A stretch of 64,000 nucleotides of DNA from Erythrobacter sp. SCSIO 43205. GTDB taxonomy: Bacteria > Pseudomonadota > Alphaproteobacteria > Sphingomonadales > Sphingomonadaceae. Both the position numbers and the translations under genes were made by a program. The notes under the pieces were generated by a model. The model saw only the letters and a list, made by a program, of their open reading frames with translations. It was not told where the DNA came from and made no database searches. How positions within the stretch are numbered: position 1 is the stretch's first letter; every line of letters starts with the position of its first letter. Below are positions 34,473 through 44,963 of the stretch, in pieces. The DNA is taken from contig NZ_CP063202.1 in the NCBI RefSeq assembly GCF_019904235.1, positions 248,001-312,000 of the forward strand, read 5' to 3'.

Positions 34473-35233
34473 GCCGCGACCTCTGCCATCACCGCGTCAT
34501 AGCCTTCATCTTCAAGGCGAAGCGCCAAGTCTGGCCCGCCGGTTTTCACGATGCGTCCACCCGCGAGGATGCTAACCCGGTCTGGTTTCACCACGTCAAG
34601 CAGGCGTTGGTAGTGGGTGATAAGGAGCACGCCTTTATCGGGTGCGCGCATGATCGAATTGATGCCTTCACCCACAATGCGCAGCGCGTCGATGTCGAGG
34701 CCGCTGTCGGTTTCATCAAGCACGGCGAATTTCGGGTTGAGAATGCCCATCTGAACCATCTCAGCGCGCTTCTTCTCGCCACCGGAGAAGCCGACATTCA
34801 CTTGCCGCTTGAGCATTTCCATGTCCATTTTGAGAAGGCCCGCCTTCTCTTTGGCAAGTTTCAGGAACTCGCCGCCCGAAAGAGGCTCTTCTCCGCGGAA
34901 CTTGCGCTGGGCGTTCAGAGCTTCGCGCAGGAATTGGACGTTGGAGACGCCGGGGATTTCAACCGGGTATTGGAAGCCAAGGAACAGGCCCGTTGCCGCG
35001 CGCTCATGCGGGTCGAGGTCGAACAGGTTACGCTGCGCAAACTCGACCGATCCGCTTGTCACCTCATATCCGGGCTTACCGCCAAGGACATTGGCGAGCG
35101 TCGATTTGCCCGCGCCATTGGGGCCCATGATGGCGTGAACTTCGCCTGCTGCGACTTCGAGGGAAAGGCCTTTAAGGATCGGTTTTGGGTCGTCCTCGCC
35201 AACAGTGGCGTGAAGGTCGGTGATCTTAAGCAT
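34469..35233 (-). CDS. sufC: SufC ATPase
   Basis: This 254-residue ABC-type ATPase of the SufBCD scaffold has Walker A GPNGAGKSTLANVL, signature VGFSGGEKKRAEM and Walker B plus D-loop LDETDSGLDIDAL, which is diagnostic for SufC. Start ATG 35233 gives MLKITDLHA; a longer upstream frame has no family support. It overlaps the DUF559 gene by 8 bp and sufD by 4 bp. Confidence 0.96.
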   Translation of the reverse strand: MLKITDLHATVGEDDPKPILKGLSLEVAAGEVHAIMGPNGAGKSTLANVLGGKPGYEVTSGSVEFAQRNLFDLDPHERAATGLFLGFQYPVEIPGVSNVQFLREALNAQRKFRGEEPLSGGEFLKLAKEKAGLLKMDMEMLKRQVNVGFSGGEKKRAEMVQMGILNPKFAVLDETDSGLDIDALRIVGEGINSIMRAPDKGVLLITHYQRLLDVVKPDRVSILAGGRIVKTGGPDLALRLEDEGYDAVMAEVAA

Positions 35234-35750
35234 TGCGGTCAAATTTCCTGCGGTTAGGGCGCGAATAGTCTTGGTTGGGGTTGGCCTCGCGGTGGGCGCG
35301 GGCGGCCTCTTTCTTGTCGCCGATACGCATTCGCATTCCAGCGGTGATGCGCTGGAGCACGGCGTCCATGTCATCGAGAATGTCGGTGGCCTTGATCCGC
35401 ATCACGCGAATGCCGACAGCCTCAAGGCTCTTATCCCGGCGTTTGGCGAGGGTCTCGTCCTGATCCTCTTCATCGATCATGATCGCCATGCCGAGGTTGT
35501 GGCAGTTGAAGTCGACAATGGCCGAGCCGACGACGGCAAAGCGCTTGAAAGTGTAGCGGCCGAGATCGGCGTCTGCGAACTTTTTGGCGAGCGCCTTGTT
35601 CGCAGGCGAAGCAAAGCGCCGCATTTCGCGCGCACGGTTGTGCAGCTCGTCGAGGCGCTTCTCGGAAATCTTCCACCCGCGGCCCTTTTTGTTGAGGGCG
35701 GGTGCTTCATCAGAGGGCTCGCGCAGGCCTAGGGTTTTGCGGTCTGTCAT
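35226..35750 (-). CDS. DUF559 (Vsr-like) protein in the SUF operon
   Basis: This 174-residue protein resembles the DUF559 family, which has a very-short-patch-repair endonuclease-like fold. Visible parts are MRRFASPANKALAKKFADAD, AVVGSAIVDFNCHNLGMAIM, IDEEDQDETLAKRRDKSLEA and VGIRVMRIKATDIL. The Asp/Glu pattern (VDFNC...MIDEE) partly recalls the nuclease core. It overlaps sufC by 8 bp and the upstream ORF by ATGA, so it is translated with the SUF proteins. Why a nuclease-like protein is placed here is unknown. Confidence 0.85.
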   Translation of the reverse strand: MTDRKTLGLREPSDEAPALNKKGRGWKISEKRLDELHNRAREMRRFASPANKALAKKFADADLGRYTFKRFAVVGSAIVDFNCHNLGMAIMIDEEDQDETLAKRRDKSLEAVGIRVMRIKATDILDDMDAVLQRITAGMRMRIGDKKEAARAHREANPNQDYSRPNRRKFDRNA

Positions 35751-36066
35751 TGCCGAATTCCTTTGTTTCCAGTGGACTCGAACAACGCGTGGTTTAGTAG
35801 GACAATGTAAGCCTGATCTCGCAATATGCCCGAGGCGCAACCGATGACGGCTGCTTCGCCACATTTGGGGCAAATGGCCGTCCATCGCTTAACCCGATTC
35901 GATGTTTCAGGACTGACCCATTCGTCTTTCCACTGCGTGACTGATTTTGCGCTGAAAGCAGCACAACAGCTTGCACATTCAGCGCGTTTGCTTTGCTCAA
36001 TCTCTGCACGATTGCCCGTCATGTGAGGACGAGCCTCAGCTATGAATTCATTCCTTGAGAGCTGCT

Positions 36067-36070
<4 letters not shown>
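35747..36070 (-). CDS. Small zinc-ribbon-like protein between sufB and the DUF559 gene
   Basis: This 107-residue protein has paired metal-ligand motifs CASCC and CPKCG about 32 residues apart, suggesting a zinc ribbon. The GTG start at 36070 overlaps the sufB stop (GTGA) and has AGGGGAG about 9 bp upstream inside sufB; its stop overlaps the DUF559 start (ATGA). An internal ATG at 36022 is possible. Coupling at both ends places it firmly in the SUF operon. No family is recognised; metal or cluster handling is a guess. Confidence 0.75.
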
Positions 36071-37568
<1,498 letters not shown>

Positions 37569-37572
<4 letters not shown>

Positions 37573-38015
37573 ACCGTAAGCTCTTTTTGTGGGATCGTTT
37601 GAGAGGGTTGGTTTGCTGGTTTTTGGCGCAGGTCAGCGAGAGAAATCTCTGCCAACGCGCCACGCAGCTTGGAATTGATGAGCGGCCAGTGCGGCTTCAT
37701 ATTACAGCCCGCGTCGTAATCACACTCGCCATGGTCGATGCAGGACGTGAGCGCAATCGGGCCCTCCACCGCCTCTACAATATCGGCAACCGTGATCGCA
37801 GCCGCCGGACGGCCCAATTGAAGCCCACCGTTCACGCCGCGCACCGAGCGCAAAAGATGCGCCTTTGTCAGTTTGGAAACAAGCCGCTGCACCGTGGGTA
37901 CGGGGAGGCCAGTTTCATGCGCCAGTTCGGCCGCACTCACCCGCCCGTCCCCGCAATGGGTCGACGCTTGCACCATGGTTATAATGGCATAGTCGGTGAG
38001 ATTCGAAAGGCGCAT
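37569..38015 (-). CDS. Rrf2-family SUF regulator (IscR/SufR-like)
   Basis: This 148-residue winged-helix repressor has [20 protein letters not shown], recognition helix [20 protein letters not shown], and three cysteines in [19 protein letters not shown], matching the Fe-S-sensing loop of Rrf2 regulators. It leads the operon and probably represses it when clusters are plentiful. The operator candidate at 38051-38075 lies 36-60 bp upstream of its start. Confidence 0.93.
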
Positions 38016-38050
38016 CGGAGCGTAAAAATGCCTTGTTGCGAGTGGTTCTT

Positions 38051-38104
38051 AAATCGGACTGATTGAGTCGGATTTGAAATACGCACAAACTGGTCCGATT
38101 TCAA
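38051..38104 (-). promoter_or_regulatory. SUF operon promoter and inverted-repeat operator
   Basis: On the minus strand, TTGAAA (38104-38099) and TATTTC (38081-38076) are 17 bp apart and form a plausible sigma-70 promoter. An inverted repeat, AAATCCGACT and AGTCCGATTT around CAATC (38075-38051), follows with one mismatch. A third matching half-site, AAATCGGAC, overlaps the -35 edge (38101-38093). This placement fits repression by the adjacent Rrf2 protein. Confidence 0.6.
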
Positions 38105-38162
38105 GGCCCCTTCCGGTTCGAGCCTGTCTCGTTCAGCGCACGCGCCCTTTGCTTGAAGGCAG

Positions 38163-38197
38163 AAAAAAAGGACGGCCCAGCATTTGTGGAGCCGCCC
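38163..38197 (-). terminator. Rho-independent terminator on the minus strand
   Basis: Read leftwards, GGGCGGC pairs with GCCGTCC (7 bp, one G-U) and is followed by seven Ts. It lies just after a 21-codon ORF and upstream of the SUF promoter, so it must end a short minus-strand transcript from the 38.2-38.4 kb gap. Confidence 0.75.
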
Positions 38198-38198
38198 T

Positions 38199-38264
38199 TT
38201 AAAGTCGAGGAACTCTTTGCACTGCTGCGTTGAGCCCTTCGGGTCGCATCAGTTTGATAGCCAT
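38199..38264 (-). CDS. Possible 21-residue ORF or small RNA region
   Basis: A minus-strand ATG at 38264 has AAAGGG 7 bp upstream and encodes MAIKLMRPEGLNAAVQRVPRL, ending 2 bp before a good terminator. It is either a tiny protein gene or part of a small RNA about 100 nt long. No promoter is certain. The remaining gap to pyrD (38265-38435) shows no other gene. Confidence 0.4.
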   Translation of the reverse strand: MAIKLMRPEGLNAAVQRVPRL

Positions 38265-38435
38265 CGGAACCCTTTGTGAATTGTATTGAAGCGACAAGCT
38301 GCGTTTCTTTGCATTTTTCTTGGCGACCGCCCGTCGCATTGCTTTTTGCGGATGCCTTTTGGGTGCTTCTGCTTGGGCAGGCCGGGATGGTTTGGCCTCG
38401 ACATCTGTCACTTTTTGGGGCTTAGCGCGAAAGCC

Positions 38436-39503
38436 ATGCTCAACCCGTTCAAGCTCTTCGATCTCGCCCGCCCTGCCATTTTCGCGCTCGACCCTGAAAA
38501 GGGTCACAGGCTCGCGATAAATGCCCTCAAGACGGTGCCCGTTGCCGCGTCTCGTGCCAATGATGCAACCAACTCCATGCTGCAGACCGAAGTCGCTGGC
38601 CTAACCTTCCCCAACCCGGTCGGTGTGGCTGCGGGATTTGACAAGGATGCAGAGGTGCCTGACGCGCTGCTTGCGCTGGGCTTTGGTTTTACAGAAGTGG
38701 GTTCGATCACCCCCCGACCGCAAGCGGGCAATCCGAAACCGCGCCTGTTCCGGCTGACCGAGGATCAAGCCGTTATCAATCGGATGGGGTTCAACAATGC
38801 GGGCGCTGAGGTTGCGCTTGAACGCCTTAAGGCGAGAAAAGCGCGCGGCGGGATTGTCGGTATCAATATTGGGGCCAATAAGGATTCCGAAGACCGCATC
38901 GCAGATTACGCCCATATGGCCCGCGCGATGACGCCATATGCAAGCTATCTTGCGGTCAATGTGTCGAGCCCCAATACGCCGGGACTTCGTGCGCTTCAGG
39001 ACGAAGGGGCGTTGTCCGCGCTGATCGATGGCGTGATTGCAGCGCGCGCTGAGGCTGCGGGCGAACATGTGCCTCCGGTTTTCCTGAAGGTCGCGCCCGA
39101 TCTTGAGCCTCAGGATGTAGACGCGATTTCGCGCATTGCCATCGACAAGGGGTTGGGCGCGCTGATCGTCTCCAACACCACGATTTCGCGCGATGGACTG
39201 ACCTCGCGCCATGCGGGCGAAGTGGGCGGCCTTTCAGGAGAGCCATTGCGCGCGCTTGCGCTTCAACGTTTGCGCGATTTTCGCAAAAGCACTGGCGGCG
39301 AAATCGCATTGGTCGGCGTTGGAGGGATTTCCACCGCTCAGCACGCGTGGGACCGGATCAAAGCGGGCGCGAGCCTTGTCCAGCTCTATTCCGCAATGGT
39401 TTATCACGGGCCCACCTTGGGCGAGCAAATCGCACAGGGCCTAGTCGAGATTATGAAGCGCGAAGGCGTGACGAGCATTGCAGAGGCGGTGGGAAGCGAA
39501 TAA
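38436..39503 (+). CDS. pyrD: Quinone-dependent dihydroorotate dehydrogenase (class 2)
   Basis: This 355-residue flavoenzyme of pyrimidine synthesis has the class 2 N-terminal helix (FKLFDLARPAIFALDPEKGH). Other motifs are NPVGVAAGFDKDAEVPDAL, INRMGFNNAGAEVALERL, catalytic Ser in VNVSSPNTPGLR, and VGVGGISTAQHAW. It feeds electrons to membrane quinones. ATG 38436 is chosen because the upstream extension is Cys/Phe-rich and unlike the family. ggt follows after 11 bp. Confidence 0.95.
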   Translation: MLNPFKLFDLARPAIFALDPEKGHRLAINALKTVPVAASRANDATNSMLQTEVAGLTFPNPVGVAAGFDKDAEVPDALLALGFGFTEVGSITPRPQAGNPKPRLFRLTEDQAVINRMGFNNAGAEVALERLKARKARGGIVGINIGANKDSEDRIADYAHMARAMTPYASYLAVNVSSPNTPGLRALQDEGALSALIDGVIAARAEAAGEHVPPVFLKVAPDLEPQDVDAISRIAIDKGLGALIVSNTTISRDGLTSRHAGEVGGLSGEPLRALALQRLRDFRKSTGGEIALVGVGGISTAQHAWDRIKAGASLVQLYSAMVYHGPTLGEQIAQGLVEIMKREGVTSIAEAVGSE

Positions 39504-39514
39504 CTCTTGTGCCC

Positions 39515-41284
39515 ATGTTCAAACCCCTGATCGCACTTTCGCCGCTCGCGCTCTTTATTTCAGCTTGCGTAGATGCCCCAACAACCGTCACCAGCACCCC
39601 TGACCCGGTCGCGGCGAACAGTGAGGGTGCGGTAAGCAGCGCTGACCCGCGCGCCACCGCTGCTGGCGAGGCGATCCTTGCGAAAGGCGGCTCTGCCACC
39701 GATGCGGCGATTGCGGTCATGCTGGCGCTTACCGTGGTTGAGCCGCAAAGTTCCGGCATTGGCGGGGGCGGATTTATGGTGCGTGCCGGCGGGGAAGGCG
39801 GCGAGGACGGCGTGACTACGCTTGATGGCCGCGAAACCGCGCCAATCGCTGCAACGGGCACGCGGTTTCTTGATGAAGAAGGCGACCGCTTGCCGCGCGA
39901 ACTTCGCGTCACTTCTGGCCTTAGTGTCGGTGTGCCCGGCAACCTTGCGCTGGCGGCGAAGGCGCATGAGAAATACGGCAACTTGCCTTGGGCTCAATTG
40001 TTTGAACCTGCGATAGCTTTGGCGCGCGATGGTTTCGTGGTGAACCGCCGGCTGCACGCAAGTTTGAGCGGTCGCAAGGAGCACGCAGGTAAAACCGAAG
40101 CTGCGCGCGCAATATTCTTCGGCGCTGATGGCGAGGCGTTGCCGGTTGGTGCAAAGGTGAAGGTGCCAGAACTCGCCGAAACGCTGGAGCGCATTGCCGC
40201 GGACGGGGTCGGCGTTTTCTATGAAGATAGCGCTGAGGAATTTGCAGCCTATGTCGCGGGCGAGACCCCGCAAGATGGTTTGATGACCGCAGGCGACGTA
40301 ATGGAATATCAGGCCAAAGAGCGTGAGCCGGCTTGCGTTCGTTACCGCGTCTATAAAGTCTGCGGCATGGGCCCGCCTTCGTCTGGCGGTGTTGCGGTCG
40401 GGCAAATGCTGGGCCAGCTTGAACGCTTTGATCTGGCCGCGATGGGCCCGCAGAGCGTGCAATTCTGGCACCTGTTCCTTGAATCGCAGCGCGTCGCCTA
40501 TGCTGACCGTGAGTTATACATTGGCGATGAAGATTTTGTCGAAGTGCCTGTCGATGGGCTTCTTGATCGCAGCTACATCGCAAGCCGCAGTGCGCTTATC
40601 GACCCTGATAAAGCGTTGGAAGAAGCGCTTCCCGGCACACCTCCCGGTGCACCTTTAGCGCGTGCAGACGGTGATGAGCCAGTTGAAAATGGCACCACCC
40701 ATTTCGCTGTGGTCGATGCCAATGGAAATGCGGTTAGCTACACTTCCACCATCGAAGGGGCATGGGGCTCTGGCCTGCATTGGGGCGGTTTTTACCTGAA
40801 CAACGAACTCACCGATTTCAGTATGACGCCCGAGGTTGACGGCAAGCCCGTCGCGAACCGTGTCCAAGGCGGCAAACGCCCGCGTTCCTCCATGGCACCG
40901 ACCATTGTGTTCGATGAAAAGGGTGAAGTGGTCCTTGTGATCGGTGCAGCTGGCGGACCTACTATCCCGGTACAGGTCGCTCGCTCGATCATCGGCGTAC
41001 TCGATTTCGGCATGAGCGCTGAGGACGCGCTGAACCTTCCGCTGATCATGGCCTTTGGACAGGTCGTGATCACCGAAGAGGGCAGTGTTGTCGCCGATTT
41101 GGTGGATGAATTAAAGCAGCGCGGTCATGAGCAGATACGGGTCATCGCCCCGCGCGGCAAAACAAACGCACTGCGCCGGATCGACGGAGGCTGGGAAGCA
41201 GCTGGTGATCCACGCATCGCTCCGCTCTTGTCATATGAGCCCGACCAGGAGCCAGCCTCTGAAAGCGCGGTCAACGCGCCTTAA
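39515..41284 (+). CDS. ggt: Gamma-glutamyltransferase
   Basis: This 589-residue precursor has a signal with lipobox-like LALFISAC. It contains GIGGGGFMVRAGG, the Arg region LDGRETAP, and the autocleavage site GTTHFAVVDANGNAVSYTST, where the first Thr of TTHF (about 394) becomes the nucleophile. It probably splits glutathione in the periplasm. The ATG at 39515 follows pyrD by 11 bp; longer frames overlap pyrD and lack support. Confidence 0.94.
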   Translation: MFKPLIALSPLALFISACVDAPTTVTSTPDPVAANSEGAVSSADPRATAAGEAILAKGGSATDAAIAVMLALTVVEPQSSGIGGGGFMVRAGGEGGEDGVTTLDGRETAPIAATGTRFLDEEGDRLPRELRVTSGLSVGVPGNLALAAKAHEKYGNLPWAQLFEPAIALARDGFVVNRRLHASLSGRKEHAGKTEAARAIFFGADGEALPVGAKVKVPELAETLERIAADGVGVFYEDSAEEFAAYVAGETPQDGLMTAGDVMEYQAKEREPACVRYRVYKVCGMGPPSSGGVAVGQMLGQLERFDLAAMGPQSVQFWHLFLESQRVAYADRELYIGDEDFVEVPVDGLLDRSYIASRSALIDPDKALEEALPGTPPGAPLARADGDEPVENGTTHFAVVDANGNAVSYTSTIEGAWGSGLHWGGFYLNNELTDFSMTPEVDGKPVANRVQGGKRPRSSMAPTIVFDEKGEVVLVIGAAGGPTIPVQVARSIIGVLDFGMSAEDALNLPLIMAFGQVVITEEGSVVADLVDELKQRGHEQIRVIAPRGKTNALRRIDGGWEAAGDPRIAPLLSYEPDQEPASESAVNAP

Positions 41285-41400
41285 CACACAAGCGAAACGG
41301 TGCCGGGTGGCTTGCCGCTACGTCAATCTTCCCCTATTTTGAGCGCATAAAGACACAATAAGCGCCCGATCAAGAGGCGCATATGAGGAGCTAATCCCAA

Positions 41401-43248
41401 GTGAACGCCCCCTATTCGCCGCCAGTCGTCGACGAAAATGACGACCCCATCCTTCAGGACATCGACCGCGCGAACAATCTGGTTGAGCTGTTTCTCAAGC
41501 GCGCCGATGAAAAGGGCGATGCACCTTTCCTGGGTCACAAGTCTGAGGGTGAATGGGTCACACAAAGCTGGGCCGAAGTCGCCGATAAAGTGTGCCTTCT
41601 GGCCGAAAGCCTGCGCAGGATTGGCTTAAAGGATGGCGAGCGGGTGGCACTGGTTTCGGAAAACCGGCCCGAATGGTGCGTTGCCGATCTTGCGATCATG
41701 GCGGCAGGCTGCATTTCGGTGCCCACCTATATCACCAATACAGAACGCGACCACGCGCACATCCTCGACAATTCGGGCGCGCGCGCTGTTATCGTGTCGA
41801 ATGAAAAGCTTTTGAAGCCGCTTGTCGGGGCAATCGGGCTTACGGGAAACACTGATTTCGTTATCGGCATTGACGATTTGAAGCGGCATCAGGCCGGAAG
41901 CTTTGAATATCACAGATGGGATCAGCTGACCGCTGGCGATGCTACGTCCGCGCGCAAGGCGGTTGACGAGCGCATTGCAAAAATCGGCCGCAATGACACC
42001 GCCTGCCTGATCTACACCAGCGGCACGGGCGGTGCGCCGCGCGGCGTGATGCAGCACCACGGCGCAATTCTTTGCAATGTCTCTGGCGCTGGCGAAATCC
42101 TGCTGAGTGACTTTGGTATAACCGATGAGCGCTTCTTGTCCTTCCTCCCACTTAGTCACGCTTATGAACATTCCGCCGGGCAATATCTGCCGATCGGGGT
42201 AGGCGCGGAAATCTTTTACGCTGAAGGTCTGGAGAAACTTGCCTCGAATATCGAAGAGACACGGCCCACTATCATGGTGGTGGTCCCGCGCCTTTTCGAA
42301 GTTCTTCGAACCCGCATCATGAAGCAGATTGAAAAACAGGGTAAGGTCGCGAATTTCATGATGGATGCGGCCCTTAAGATCAGCGGCAATGCCAAGGGCG
42401 GGAAAAAACGCCTGCGCGACCGTCCGCTTGATATGCTGGTTGAAAAAACCCTGCGCCCCAAAATCAGGGCCAAGTTTGGCGGACGATTGAAGGCCATGGT
42501 TTCAGGCGGTGCGCCGCTTAATCCGGAAGTTGGCAATTTCTTCGAAGCGATGGGCCTCACCATGCTGCAAGGGTATGGCCAGACCGAAGCAGGCCCCATC
42601 ATGAGTTGCAACCGGCCCAAGACAGGGCTCCGCATGGACACCGTCGGCCCGCCGATGCGCGGGGTTGAGATCAAGATCGCCGAGGATGGCGAAATCCTGT
42701 GCGCAGGCGAGCTCGTCATGCACGGCTATTGGCGCAACAAGGCCGAAACAGCGCGCACGGTGAAGGATGGCTGGTTGCACACGGGCGATATTGGCCTGAT
42801 TGACGAAGCAGGCCGGATCAAGATCACCGACCGCAAGAAGGACATGATCGTCAACGACAAGGGCGACAATGTTGCCCCGCAAAAGGTTGAGGGGATGCTA
42901 ACCCTTCAGCCTGAAATCGCTCAGGCAATGGTGAGCGGCGACAACAGGCCCTATGTGGTCGGACTGATCGTTCCCGATGCCGAATGGGCGCTCGAATGGG
43001 CGCGGGCGAATGACGAGAAATTTGACCTCAAGGCCCTGCAAGACCTCCCCGCCTTTAAGAACGCCGTGCGCGCGGCGGTGGACCGGACGAACAAGGACCT
43101 CTCCGTGGTCGAAAAGGTCAAGAGCTTCGCCTTTGCGGACGAGGCCTTCACCATCGAGAACGAAGAGATGACCCCGAGCATGAAAATCCGCCGGCATAAG
43201 ATTCGTGATCGCTATCAGGAGCGGATTGATGGGATGTATCGGAGGTAG
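41401..43248 (+). CDS. Long-chain acyl-CoA synthetase (AMP-forming)
   Basis: This 615-residue adenylate-forming enzyme starts at GTG 41401. ATP motif YTSGTGGAPRGVMQHH differs from the usual YTSGTTGxPKGV at two places. LQGYGQTEAGP, DGWLHTGDIGLIDEAGRIKI and TDRKKDMIVNDKGDNVAPQK are intact. It should activate fatty acids with CoA. The neighbour downstream is a small zinc-ribbon protein 9 bp away. Confidence 0.92.
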   Translation: MNAPYSPPVVDENDDPILQDIDRANNLVELFLKRADEKGDAPFLGHKSEGEWVTQSWAEVADKVCLLAESLRRIGLKDGERVALVSENRPEWCVADLAIMAAGCISVPTYITNTERDHAHILDNSGARAVIVSNEKLLKPLVGAIGLTGNTDFVIGIDDLKRHQAGSFEYHRWDQLTAGDATSARKAVDERIAKIGRNDTACLIYTSGTGGAPRGVMQHHGAILCNVSGAGEILLSDFGITDERFLSFLPLSHAYEHSAGQYLPIGVGAEIFYAEGLEKLASNIEETRPTIMVVVPRLFEVLRTRIMKQIEKQGKVANFMMDAALKISGNAKGGKKRLRDRPLDMLVEKTLRPKIRAKFGGRLKAMVSGGAPLNPEVGNFFEAMGLTMLQGYGQTEAGPIMSCNRPKTGLRMDTVGPPMRGVEIKIAEDGEILCAGELVMHGYWRNKAETARTVKDGWLHTGDIGLIDEAGRIKITDRKKDMIVNDKGDNVAPQKVEGMLTLQPEIAQAMVSGDNRPYVVGLIVPDAEWALEWARANDEKFDLKALQDLPAFKNAVRAAVDRTNKDLSVVEKVKSFAFADEAFTIENEEMTPSMKIRRHKIRDRYQERIDGMYRR

Positions 43249-43257
43249 GCGGCGCCT

Positions 43258-43656
43258 ATGAGTGACGCACCTTCAAAAGCGGAACGGATGGAAATCCGAA
43301 AGGCGATTGGGAACCGATCTGTCCCCGGACCTTACAATCCGCCTTACCACCGCGGCGCAGATTATCTGACGGCCCACGCTTGCTTTGATTGCCGTAGCTC
43401 TTGGAAGATGCATGAGGATAGCAATGGTGTCTGCCCAAATTGCGGTGGGTCGGCAAACTTCATGGGAAGAGCGTTCAAGGCACCCAAAAAATCAAACTCA
43501 GAGCAATGGAAGAAGGTTGAACGGCTTTGGCGAGCAGGATTTCGCTTTTTTCCAAATACCGGTTGGCGAGACGTAGAGCCTTATCCTGAACGCCTGCGTG
43601 AAGTTGAAGGTTTCATTCGCCAGAATCCGAAGCATCCATTTCGAGTGGTTCGCTAG
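43258..43656 (+). CDS. Zinc-ribbon protein of unknown function
   Basis: This 132-residue basic protein has paired motifs HACFDCRSSW and CPNCGG that form a zinc ribbon. RAFKAPKKSNSEQWKKVERL and FFPNTGWRDVEPYPERLREV follow. It is close behind the acyl-CoA synthetase gene (9 bp) and convergent with the dioxygenase gene, whose stop is only 3 bp away. The function is unknown. Confidence 0.8.
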   Translation: MSDAPSKAERMEIRKAIGNRSVPGPYNPPYHRGADYLTAHACFDCRSSWKMHEDSNGVCPNCGGSANFMGRAFKAPKKSNSEQWKKVERLWRAGFRFFPNTGWRDVEPYPERLREVEGFIRQNPKHPFRVVR

Positions 43657-43659
43657 CAA

Positions 43660-44856
43660 CTACAACAGATTAGCCTTCGTCTCGTCGCGGTGTTTCTTTA
43701 GGTAGCGCATGAACGGAGTACCGCCCGTCCCGACCTCGGTGTCATTGCCCGCGTGCTTCAAGCCCTGCTTGTTGATGTAACTCGCCGCATATTCGAGGTG
43801 CCGCGTGCGGAAGTCGGCGACGGCTTGCACATTGGCGTTGTAGGCCGCGTTCAGCCCACTCGACCCCACCTTTTTGGCAAACGCGCGAAGGCCGCTTGAG
43901 GCGCGCACATCGTCGATGAATTTGCGGTGCCCGCGCGGGCGGTATTCGTGCAGTTGGTCGAGGAAGCTCCGCAAGGGGTCAGCCGCGTGTCCCACACCCA
44001 AAAGCGCATCCATGCTCGGCACGATCGAGCTTTGCGAACCCGTCTGTCCCCGAAACGCTTGCGCTTTCGAGCCGTAGCGCTCGACCCCTTCATAAATCAC
44101 CCCATCGGGAAGCGCCGGATTGTCCTTCCAGCCGTGGATGTAGGGGCGCACGCGCTCGAAATAGACGTAGGGATCGCAGCGCTCTGGCATCCGATCAAAC
44201 AGTGCGTTGATATCGCCCCAAATGGCGGCGGTCTTCTCCAGAAGATTGCGCGCAGTATCTTCATCTTCGTTGGCGGCGGCTGCGACAATATCGCCAAACT
44301 CGGCGAGCACTTGCCCCGCGCGTGCTTCAATCGCGACATGGACGAGTACAAACCACGCCTCGTCCTGCCCTGCGAGGAAGTTTTGCAGCATCTTGAGATT
44401 ATCGAGAGCGATGCCGCGATCCGCGTCGATCTTTGCCCAATTGTCGAGGACATAAGAGCTGTAGGTCAGAAGCGGCTGTTGATCCAAATGGTCAGCGAGC
44501 GCCACCATCGGAACCGCCAAGCACGCCGGAAGAACGGCGCCCGGCTCCGCCTCGCCCCAGACGTAAGCCTGCACCATGAAGGTGAAGTGCACGGTCGCGA
44601 TCTTGGCCTGCTCTTCGGTTAGTTCTTCGGTGGAGGAATATTCACTCGGATCGGGCAAGCGGTTGGCAAGGAGTTCGCGCACGCGGCCAGTCGGCAGAAA
44701 ATCGGGAAGCTGCATCGCAATCGCTGCGGCATCGCCCCATGCGCCGGGGAGTGTCACGTTCTCAGCGTCAAAAGTGCTTAGAAAGCCGCGCTCTGGCGAC
44801 ATATCGTAATAGGAGAGCGGCTGAATGGCGGTGGCCGGCGATGGTCGATCGAGCAT
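43660..44856 (-). CDS. Indoleamine 2,3-dioxygenase-like haem protein
   Basis: This 398-residue protein has the IDO family pattern FRGQTGSQSSIVPSMDALLG, LHEYRPRGHRKFIDDV, and a likely haem-ligand His in TRHLEYAASYINKQG (about 352). IDO opens the indole ring of tryptophan. The start ATG is 44856. It is divergent from an Lrp/AsnC regulator 107 bp away, which may sense an amino acid and control it. No other kynurenine-pathway gene is present, so the exact substrate is open. Confidence 0.88.
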   Translation of the reverse strand: MLDRPSPATAIQPLSYYDMSPERGFLSTFDAENVTLPGAWGDAAAIAMQLPDFLPTGRVRELLANRLPDPSEYSSTEELTEEQAKIATVHFTFMVQAYVWGEAEPGAVLPACLAVPMVALADHLDQQPLLTYSSYVLDNWAKIDADRGIALDNLKMLQNFLAGQDEAWFVLVHVAIEARAGQVLAEFGDIVAAAANEDEDTARNLLEKTAAIWGDINALFDRMPERCDPYVYFERVRPYIHGWKDNPALPDGVIYEGVERYGSKAQAFRGQTGSQSSIVPSMDALLGVGHAADPLRSFLDQLHEYRPRGHRKFIDDVRASSGLRAFAKKVGSSGLNAAYNANVQAVADFRTRHLEYAASYINKQGLKHAGNDTEVGTGGTPFMRYLKKHRDETKANLL

Positions 44857-44963
44857 GGTGAAGGCGTCCGTTGTTCTTCGATAGCTCACTTTACCGCGTC
44901 TTTCGTGGCATATCCTTGCAATCTGCATTGCCAATCGCCCCTCATAATCAATATAATGCGGCC

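Noticed and set aside
35234..35374. N-terminal extension of SufC
   Set aside because: These residues lie in the overlapping DUF559 gene and have no ABC-ATPase similarity.
38286..38435. N-terminal extension of PyrD
   Set aside because: The extra 50 residues are Cys/Phe/Gly-rich and unlike the family; the ATG at 38436 gives a normal start.
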